NCBI RefSeq assembly: GCF_002105155.1
Contig: NW_019029088.1
Coordinates: forward strand, 1-25,768
Direction of reading: 5' to 3'
DNA: 25,768 nucleotides
From: Lobosporangium transversale
Taxonomy: Eukaryota; Mortierellomycota; Mortierellomycetes; Mortierellales; Mortierellaceae
Shown: positions 18,234 through 25,768 of the stretch, in pieces
Layout: each line of letters starts with the position of its first letter
How positions within the stretch are numbered: the stretch's first letter is position 1
The notes under the pieces: model-generated
The model's database searches: none
Told to the model about the DNA's origin: nothing
Seen by the model: only the letters and a program-made list of their open reading frames with translations
Made by a program: the position numbers and the translations under genes

Positions 18234-19994
18234 TTATGATCTAAAAGTTGTCTTATTAATAACATCTATACTTGCACTCGAGCTTTTTGACCCTTGCTTC
18301 TGGCTCTGGTTCTGGTCCAACTGATGTATCAATGCGTTCAACCTCCGAAGCGCTACCTCATGTATAGCTTTTCGCTCTGCTTCATCCATTGGACTATCCT
18401 TCTGACTCTCTTCCTCTATAGCCTCTTTTTGCTTCTCCTGCTCTTCTTTTTCCCTGGCTCGTTCATCTGCTTCCTGCTTCTCCTGGGCAAGCGTCTCCAT
18501 CCATGCCTGAAGCATATCACCTTCAAAAACATCATCATTGTAGCCTTGGTCTGGACGCTCAATTGGTTGACACTCCAGAATGGGTTGGGACTGTGGTAGT
18601 ACTAGTGGTAGTGAAGATGCTGGTAATGAAGTCTGATGCTGATGTGGATTCTGACCACCTTGCGATGGTATAACCTCCGCTGTTGATGTAGTCAGTGACA
18701 AAAGATGTGAAGGGTCTGAGATATCGGGTGAATTGACGAAACCCTTGACATCAAACATAAAGCCGCAGGTTTTGAGTGATCCTCTTCTTTCACCCATATC
18801 CTGATTATGCTTTTGTTTCTGCGGCTGTGGATCAGTAGTGGTAATAGCTGAGGATCTTGAAAGCTCCTCTATCCGCTCATTTTGAGGGACTGCAGCCGTT
18901 GTCGACACTTGCGCTGACTTGTGAGATAAACCGGAATGGATTGGTTGTTGCGGTGGAGTATGGTACTGAAGAGGGTTGTAATATATGGCTCCATATTCCG
19001 GGGAATCTGTTTCAGCTCCGGAAGGCCATAATGCTGCTCCTTTATGAAATGATGAACCTACTCTGTCTGGAGTGGAGTACTGCTTTATGGAGTTGTAAGT
19101 TGTAGGCGCAATCGACTCATCCCAGACTTGATCCCATGCTACTGCTTCTTCCTGCTTATCCTTTAGTGAAGAAAAAGCACCATATCCAAGATCTATCATG
19201 ACTTGTTCCTGCTGTGATGATGCCCTCTTCATCTCAAACCCATGATCCTGAATGTTGCTATTCGCTTGCGATTGCCATTGCGATTGCGACTGTAATAATT
19301 GAAAAGCCTCTCGTGCCCGATGTCCCTGCTTCTGCAGATGACTGTGAGGTCGGTCTTGTGATAATAACAAAGTAGTAGCGTACGGATTGTGATGCCTCTG
19401 TTCTAAATGATCTTCCAATCGACTTTTATTCAGATCACCACGATCTGTGTTCAATTGGAATGACTCTGAGAAATCCACGATGGGTCCTAGTCCATCATGT
19501 CTATCTTGACTTCGAACGAGGGCCTCGCGAGCGTAATATTCTTGACGCTGCATCAAGTATTCGGAAATATCAACTCCATGGGTACCAGAATAGGGAGTAG
19601 AGAAGGGATGTTGTTGTTGAGCGCTGCCACTGTTAAAGATCGTGAACTCATCTTGGGCTTGAGAGATAGAAGGGATACTGTTACCCTTTGAGGCAAAATG
19701 ACTACTGTTTTTGGCAAGCGAAGAAGAAGAAGAAGATGATGATGATGATGATGATGATGGGAAAAGATGACTATTATAGTTCCCGAGAGGTTGATTGGCA
19801 AAAGAAGGATGGGTATATTTTCTGATGGTATTGTCGTCTGATACTGAGGCTGTTGAGTTGTGCGTCTATTTGCTGCCCCATAAACTCTTGTTCGTAAAAG
19901 TGGGTCAATGCCTGGAAAGGATTTGCAGAAGAAGACGAGAAGAGGAAGAGCCACTGGCACCTTTACCACTTGATTCGAAGAGTAGGCTTGTCAT
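18234..19994 (-). CDS. Gln/Ser-rich coiled-coil protein of unknown function
   Basis: Model: exon 1 19994-19967, intron 19966-19850 (gtaaag...caacag), exon 2 19849-18234, total 1,644 nt, 547 residues. Exon 2 is one uninterrupted frame. It is low in complexity: a poly-Ser run encoded by TCA and TCT repeats (plus-strand 19725-19760), Gln/His-rich stretches, and a charged helical C-terminus (QEKQEADERAREKEEQEKQ, then DEAERKAIHEVALRRLNAL) likely to form a coiled coil. No membrane segment or signal peptide. In another frame the predicted intron reads SSSSANPFQALTHFYEQEF, which has the flavour of peroxin (Pex5/Pex20) N-termini; if that were coding, frameshifts would be needed. I therefore prefer the intron model but hold the 5' end loosely. 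Function not recognised. Confidence 0.6.
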
Positions 19995-20402
19995 TTGGAG
20001 AAAAAAAAAGAAGTTTGTGTAATGGTAATGCTGCAAGAAGGAAGGCAACAAGAAGTCTAAAAGACCGACGGAATGACGGAGGGGAACTTGTTATAAAGAA
20101 AGAAAAAGGGAAAAAGGGAAAAAGGGAGTGATGAGTAGAGAAAGGAGGAAAAAGAAGATGAAAGAAGACATTTGCATGAGAACCAGTGTTGAATTGTGGG
20201 GTGTGTGTTTTTGTGGATGAGTAATTTCGATTCAGGTCGGACTCACACCCGTTGAGTAGGGTGTCTATTTGTCAAATTTTAATTTCAGTTACCGGAGCAC
20301 GGCGAAGTGAATTCCGATCAAATCCACACATGTGAGAACAATTTTTGTCTTTATTTATTAATTTTATTAGAGTCTGAATGAAAGGGATAAGGGTCTATGC
20401 TG

Positions 20403-20433
<31 letters not shown>

Positions 20434-20470
20434 TAAAATGTTTATGTTTTTTAACTATTAATACATTTAT
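19995..20470. other. Spacer with promoter-like and homopolymer sequence
   Basis: Upstream (minus-strand) of the Gln/Ser-rich gene. Its minus strand is C+T-rich (ctttttccc repeats near 20100-20130), like the leaders of other genes here. A poly-A run of about 28 bases lies at 20402-20428. No coding feature seen. Confidence 0.45.
20402..20428. repeat. Poly-A homopolymer of about 27-28 bases
   Basis: Uninterrupted A run in the spacer just past the 3' end of the minus-strand 2H-phosphoesterase-like gene. Confidence 0.9.
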
Positions 20471-21295
20471 TTACTTGGAAACAATCTTGTGGATGCAAGC
20501 ATTCTTGCCCTTGAAGACGCCATCCTCTGCATGGATATCACGGTGTCTGTAACCTAGGGTGATTGTGGGGCTTGAAATTCTCAGGGTCAAACAGAGCGGG
20601 GTTTCCTCCTTTCTTCACATACAGCTTGAAACATCCTCACGGAAACGGGTCAAGTCACGGTAGTTCTTGAGAATGATCTGGAGAGACTGTTGGAAGACAC
20701 CATCCGCCTTCGTCACCATCTGGACACGACCCAAGCACTCGGTTCGAACCTGGAGCGCTGAAGACGGTTCTTGTGTGAGGCAAGGGCGTTGATCTCTTCA
20801 ATGGTCACACCAGCAGGGTGAAGGATCTGATCATACTCCGTGGGCAAGATTACAGTGATATGTGACTCTCCACGGGAGATCAAGGTTCCGTTACCAAAGT
20901 CCTTAGTAGTGTTGACAAGATCAAAGACAGGTTTGACATACTTGAAATCTACATTCAATCCAACCCAATTGGCGAACAAGCCAGTGCCCTGTTGAAACCA
21001 TATTCAAATTGAAAGTTGTGCATTGAAGAAAGCAGTATATCAAGTGATGGTGTTAGTGTTGAGTAGAGTGAAACACCGTTATGTATTTTTATTTTCTCCT
21101 CCGAGCATTCAAGGCCTCCAGTATTGAACGTACACTATGAGGGATGAAAGGGACCTTCGAGGTTTGGAAGACTTTCTTGTTGATGACAATGGGCTTGCTG
21201 TGGTACTTCTTATTGCCATCAACAGTCTTGGGACCTGCCATGACAGTCGAGGCAACTAGAGCCAAAGTGGCGAACAAAAAAGTGGCAACACGCAT
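20471..21295 (-). CDS. Secreted 2H-phosphoesterase-like protein, with three single-base indels
   Basis: Exon 1 (21295-21134, 54 codons) encodes a classical signal peptide, MRVATFLFATLALVASTVMA, cleaved before GPKT. Intron 21133-20989 has donor gtacgt, branch actaac and acceptor tttcaacag, phase 0. Exon 2 (20988-20471) begins GTGLFANWVGLNVDF and contains a first HxT motif (ESHITVILPTEYD) and, in a shifted frame, a second (NFKPH then ITLGYRHRDIHAEDG), the paired HxT signature of 2H phosphoesterases, enzymes that act on 2'-5' or cyclic phosphates. The frame is broken by apparent base losses near 20745 and 20622 and a gain near 20562; allowing for them gives 681 nt, 226 residues, ending KIVSK. 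So it is either newly dead or a sequence-error case. A product acting on RNA outside the cell or in the secretory path is inference. Confidence 0.65.
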
Positions 21296-23204
21296 TGGTT
21301 ATGAAAAAATGAGGAGAGGATATGTGTCTGTTGGATGGAAAAAAGGTGAAGGAAGTGAGGTAGATGGATAATCGAGGAAACAGAATCCACTTTTTGGGCG
21401 CGGGAGAATTCCTTTTAAATGTTTTCCTTCGATCGAAAGAGTATTTTTTTTGCTTCTAAAATAAAATGTGCTTTCCTTTCCAGTAAGCACAGAGGACAGA
21501 TTGCCAAAGGGACAAGAGCAACAATCCATTGGCCATTGAGAGCATCAATAGTCTGTGTTGTAGTAGGTTTCTGGGAACGTGGACTATGGATTGGATGGAC
21601 AGGGGCCCAAGAGATAATAAATGAAGGGAACACAAACAGCAACAGAGCCAATAAAATTTAATACACTGGTTAGATGTCATAAACGTCATTTATGGTTCGC
21701 TCAACGATAAAAAACTGAAGAACTATCAAAAATCTGGATTGAATATGTAATTAATGCTCTATCACAGCGCTTTACAGTCGCCCAGTAGTCAACCCATATT
21801 CTCCCTCAAGCGCCACACGATTAGTGCTATAACTCATTATTGTGTCTCATGTTGAAGGCACATTGTTACAGGAAAGGAATTGCTCATACCCTCCTTCCAT
21901 AACTGTCAACCGCTCTGTCCGCGGTGAGTGGGACAAACAAAGGTCTGTAACCAGCGCGCGCTGTACAAGATAAAGGATTCCATTCGTTGACCAGACTAAT
22001 GGTGTTATGCCTCGGTAGTGATCATTGAAGTTCTATATCAGATCAAGAGTATGATTGAGCTTGCCTGCGTACAAAATAGCATATGCGCCGCTAATGGTTA
22101 AGAGTCCTTGAAAACACATGTCTCGATCCAAGTGGATCCATGTCATATGCACTTCTTTCTGGTCTTTGCTGTGTTCCCAGCAACGGTTATCTAGCATTTA
22201 TAACATTGAGCATTGGTGGCGTCATCTCTCTGTAGCGCTCCTTGAGAACTGCAGAAAGAACGCACACCTTCTCTCTGGCAACCAACCACATTTAAAGCTT
22301 CCATCCATGACCCTGTAAAAAAAGCGTTATGAGCATTCGGATTCATCACTCCATATACGAATGAATACTAGTGGCGTTGGATTATGGCTATGGTGGACTT
22401 TCGAATCCAAGCAGTGATACAAACCCCAATAAATCGAGTAGCGCCGGTTAACCGAGCAGTATCCGAGGATTTTCGAGCAGCAACGAGAATAGTCCATTAG
22501 GAGTATGAGGTGATCTGTTGGACCATCTGAATCTCAATCCGTAAATACACTATATATTAATACGAAGCTAAACTTTATGTCCAATACTGCTGCGGCTGGT
22601 CAACTCACGATGCAGATAAATAGCCACATCTCACATCTTTCGGTCAGAATGCCGTGAATTTGACACAAACGCTACAGATCTATCAAAGCACGCTGCTCTG
22701 CCCATGTCAAGCCAGCATCACATTCACCTTTGCCAGACCATTTCTTTTTAAAAAGTGGATTAACTTCTGAAGGATTTGTTTGGCCGATTGAATTGACCTA
22801 AGGCTCGGAAGTCCACCTAGGGGTGTATAGTCTTTTTGAATTAAAACAATCAAAATATGCGTTTTGAGTTCCAATGGTATTCAATAGTACGAGTTTGTTT
22901 AAAGTTTCTGGGCGACTCCCATGTAGCCTCGCGTTTATTAAAGCCCCCCATTGCACATGATATTCTATTTCATTCTTCCCCTGGTGTTATCCCAAACAAG
23001 CTTCTTTAAAGTTCTGGCCCCGCAACTCCAAAAAGTTATGTTTCCATATGTTGGAATTTCTACACGCGCATGGAGATATGGCTTTAAAAAGTGCTTCTAG
23101 CTGATATCCATGTTCCTTCCAGGCCATATCCTTTTGTTATGTCCCAGGGTTTGGAGGTTCCTCAAAAGAAACTTTCATTTTAATCCGTAATATCAGATTA
23201 ATTA
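21296..23204. other. Mostly non-coding, with an unidentified minus-strand relic
   Basis: 21296-21530 is the likely promoter side of the secreted 2H gene. On the minus strand from about 22118 to 21830 one frame reads almost through (contains SGAYAILYAGKLNHTLDLI, one TAG, then VWSTNGILYLVQRALVTD), and further upstream near 22290-22200 another frame is open (SAVLKERYREMTPPMLNVI). This may be a decayed gene, with a faint resemblance to fungal kelch-type proteins, but I cannot name it. Nothing supportable from 22320 to 23204. Confidence 0.25.
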
Positions 23205-23400
23205 GTGACGGCTATGGCAGGGCCTAATAAAAGGTTCCACATAGCAACCATAATAAACAACTCTCGATCTCCTTGGCATACCAGCCTTCAGAAAATATCC
23301 CAGCTTGTGGTCGTATCCTCGTGTTACTATCAACGGCTATATATATATATGTTTCTTTTTTTTTTTGTTCTGAGGATATGGCGAAGATGAAATAGCACAT
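23205..23400. repeat. Degenerate repeat unit A
   Basis: Shares ordered patches with unit B (23755-23970): tcgatctccttggcataccagccttcag against gcgatctccctaccttcag, then an AT-rich patch, a T run, and gaggatatggcgaagatgaaatag against gaggatttggccagaatggaatag, followed in both by ccttttcagcc-like sequence. Diverged duplication; no coding potential. Confidence 0.4.
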
Positions 23401-23754
23401 GATATCTTTTCAGCCCCATCCGAACGAGTCGATACAAAGGAATGAAGGGATGAGACGGAGGTGTATTTCCATAGAAGAATAACACTTGCTGTCCTTGGTG
23501 GTTATTTTGCGCTATTCTGTAAATTTAGCCTGAATACAGCATCTGACACGCCGGCAATACAAAAAATGTCTGGGTCAAAAAATTCGGGTGTTTTTTCAGC
23601 ACACAAAAGTTCCCTCCGTTCCGCACAGCAGTATAATAGGTAAAATAGTGAGATCTGCTCTGGCTGGGCACGTATGGGGCCAGCATTGCGTTATGACTTC
23701 AAACCTGTCCTGGGCCCTCTCTACTAGATACATGTGCTTGCAAGGTATTCTATG

Positions 23755-23970
23755 CTTGTCGTGATCGGGACTCTACCAACAGCGATCTCCCTACCTTCAG
23801 TCGATAGACAAGGCTAGAGGGCATTCTTGGACGAAAGGCAACCACAATTCAGGCGCATCTTATATATTATTATCGGCCTTTTATTTTTTTTTTTTTTTTT
23901 TTGAGGATTTGGCCAGAATGGAATAGTCTTGTAGATGTTTCCTTTTCAGCCAATGAAGAACTGGCTCAGA
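23755..23970. repeat. Degenerate repeat unit B
   Basis: Diverged second copy of unit A, same orientation, about 550 bases away, with a T run of about 20 bases at 23885-23902 inside. The sequence between the two units holds no gene I can support. Confidence 0.4.
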
Positions 23971-25195
23971 TAAGGAGCATGTTCTACCAGTCGAACAAAA
24001 GACAGCAAGCTTTCGGTTGCCCCCGAGAAGACACCACTAATAAAACAATAGAGATATATCTATTTCTGCACATGCTGTCTTGCAGTTCTGGTATCGCGGT
24101 CTCTTTGGTTTTTTTCCGGACACCAATAAAGTAACTGTGTTCTGGTAGAGCGCCATGCCTGAAACAATGGCCACATGCCATGCATAAAAGATAAAGCCCT
24201 TAAATTCAGAGCCCTTTTAATACTTTTCACACATGGTGGCAAATACCATCAATTTGTGCTTGACGATTCGCCACCATCTCCATTTGATTGGCTAGGTTTT
24301 GTCTTTCCCTGTGGCTGATTAAATACTGTCATTCTGAACATGTTGTTCATTGCCAATAGCGCTTTGTGGTTCGGTCATCCACAGCTCATCAACGCAATAG
24401 CTAATAGCTGACGCGAACTTTTATTTGCAACAGCAGCATATTACTCTTTGTCCAATATTCGCCTGTTTTATCTTCAAAGAATTAGTTGCTATACTTTCTT
24501 TTTCAAGTACTATTTTCTCTTTTCAATTCTTTTTCCTCCTCTCTACCAGCAATCGATAGCTGTCGAGCCGACGAGCACTATAGTTCAGCTCAACTATCAT
24601 CAGCTCCGCCCCCCAGCTTTCTGCCATATTGAGCAGACAGATATGAATATGGCTCACATAACCTCTTCGAGCTAGACAGTCGTCTAGCATCCTGTCAAAC
24701 ACTCAGCAATGTTAACCACATACCGTTCAAAGATTTAGAGCGTGGATAGGAAAGGGATATGACTGATGAATGTTTGACACCGGGACGTATAGTTGTGAAA
24801 GTAAAAGTTTAACACCAAGCCAGGCGAGGGAACCCTGGCAACAGCACAATGGCGGATGCAGTATTCCGAGAACCATTGTATACTCCCTCTATATCAACGC
24901 TGTGAAAAGGAACGTATAATAGAAAGGAGTAATAGTGAGGAAAAGAACAAATAGGAATCAAACAAAGGCGAGATTCACCAACCTCTTCAACTAATCCAGC
25001 TCCCCTAAAGTAAACCAAGTTGCTGCACAACTCATAAGGCAGCTTAAAAATAAAAAGAAAGTTCCTATTTTGAGACAAACGCATGTTGCATAGATATTCA
25101 ATTTGGGAAGCTACTCTCTGTTGGATAGTTCCTGCGATGCAATGCTTTGTACATATTTTTATTACTGTGGTGGCTCTTATTACCTTCATTATTAT
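23971..25195. other. Intergenic sequence without supported genes
   Basis: Short ORFs on both strands lack start context, domains and splice partners. 24430-24560 has a C+T-rich leader-like tract on the plus strand, perhaps the orphan promoter of a lost gene. A 126-codon minus ORF at 25189-24809 lies directly past the leucine-rich-repeat gene's stop and looks like chance. Confidence 0.4.
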
Positions 25196-25768
25196 CTAGA
25201 TTATGTTATGTGATTCAAAGAACTCTTCCAGCAAAGCAGCTGCATCTTCCTCGCCGTTCAGAACACCATGCACGCCTCTAAATCTTGGCCAATTGTTCAC
25301 CATCCATGTCGCATCCTCAAGCTGCATTCGCTGCTGATAATCTGTAACCCTTAGCGTATCTAGTCTCTTCAGATTGGCTAGTTCATCCAGACCTGCTCTT
25401 AGTCTTATGTCCAGTGTCCGACTGTAGAGCTGTGTTAGGTCAAGATGTTCTAGCCGAGTCAGCTTGCCAAGCTGCTTAAACGCAATACGTGCCTTTGCCA
25501 TCCCTTCTTCAGTCTCTTGATCAATATCTGCCTCAAGAGTGATACTCAAGTGAGTCAATCCACTACATACCCATTCTGCTCCATTGACAATCTCTGATAC
25601 TGTAGTTTTAGATCCTTCCAGTCTCTTCAGTCGTGGACAATTTGATAAATAGCCTGAGCAACACTGCTATCTCCAGCGAGCACTAACGTCTCAACTGTCT
25701 CACAGAGTCTCCGAAGCCTTGTCTTCTGTACTAGCTGTCCATTATCCATCACTTCTTGCTTGTCAGCT
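25196..25768 (-). CDS. Leucine-rich-repeat protein, C-terminal part (runs off the window)
   Basis: The open frame 25558-25196 extends upstream into SNCPRLKRLEGS near 25620-25650, then a one-base shift near 25650 links it to LRRLCETVETLVLAG at the window edge. Repeats of the LRR type are visible: LGKLTRLEHLDLTQLYS, LANLKRLDTLRVTDY. The end NWPRFRGVHGVLNG followed by an acidic tail is typical of the fungal F-box/LRR proteins that are expanded in Mortierella-like genomes; the F-box, if any, would lie beyond the right edge. Such proteins bring substrates to SCF ubiquitin ligases. The single-base break means either pseudogene or sequence error. Start not in view. Confidence 0.65.

Noticed and set aside
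19553-19969. Minus ORF of 138 codons with a poly-His run and signal-like start
   Set aside because: It is a shifted frame of the Gln/Ser-rich gene; the same TCA repeat gives poly-Ser in the long frame, which is far longer and open to the stop at 18234.
18234-19994. Peroxin (Pex5/Pex20) identity for the Gln/Ser-rich gene
   Set aside because: Only a weak ANPFQALT pattern in an alternative frame supports it; no WxxxF/Y repeats, conserved N-terminal Cys or TPR domain is seen.
21415-21689. Hydrophobic minus-strand ORFs upstream of the secreted gene
   Set aside because: Two overlapping frames, no domain, and they occupy the probable promoter region.
24809-25189. 126-codon minus ORF
   Set aside because: It starts just past the LRR gene's stop, has no recognisable motif and no promoter space of its own.
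1-25768. Telomere repeats, tRNA genes, rRNA, CRISPR arrays
   Set aside because: No TTAGGG-type array, no cloverleaf with conserved boxes and no regularly spaced repeats were found by reading.

Overview
The window looks like accessory, repeat-rich nuclear DNA of an early-diverging fungus, most likely Mortierellomycota or Mucoromycota. This is inferred from short 80-150 bp spliceosomal introns, AT-rich pyrimidine-tract promoters, a Crinkler (CRN) protein with a P-loop NTPase body, a DUF6589-type relic and a solo RecQ-like helicase. Nothing bacterial is present (no Shine-Dalgarno sites or operons), and no rRNA, tRNA or CRISPR array was seen.

Layout. 356-2803 (+): an intact three-exon Crinkler/NTPase gene. 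3100-4925 (+): a badly decayed relic that looks like a relative of it. 4925-5487 (-): a degenerate antisense copy of part of the Fanzor gene found 10 kb downstream. 6068-7403: a complete Tc1/mariner element with TA target sites, matched terminal inverted repeats and an intact DD35E transposase. 8398-10032 (+): an intact intronless RecQ-like helicase. 10692-12240 (+): a DUF6589-type relic with stops and frameshifts.

13736-17231 (+): the most interesting locus. A FEN1/XPG-like flap-nuclease domain is joined in frame, through an 84 bp intron, to a Fanzor (eukaryotic TnpB-like) RuvC/zinc-ribbon nuclease. The model predicts about 1,079 residues, but only if two single-base losses are allowed for. 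All seven expected acidic residues of the FEN half and the RuvC-I/RuvC-III aspartates of the Fanzor half are present. The region just 3' of its stop is where a guide (omega) RNA could lie.

18234-19994 (-): a Gln/Ser-rich coiled-coil protein of unknown function. 20471-21295 (-): a secreted 2H-phosphoesterase-like gene with three single-base indels. 21296-25195: mostly non-coding, with an unidentified minus-strand relic, a degenerate duplicated repeat and homopolymers. 25196-25768 (-): the 3' part of a leucine-rich-repeat gene that runs off the window.

The intact nuclease, helicase and transposase genes do not form an operon. They are better read as mobile or fast-evolving passengers of one accessory block. 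Several otherwise conserved genes carry isolated one-base indels, so either recent decay or residual assembly error must be settled before calling them dead.
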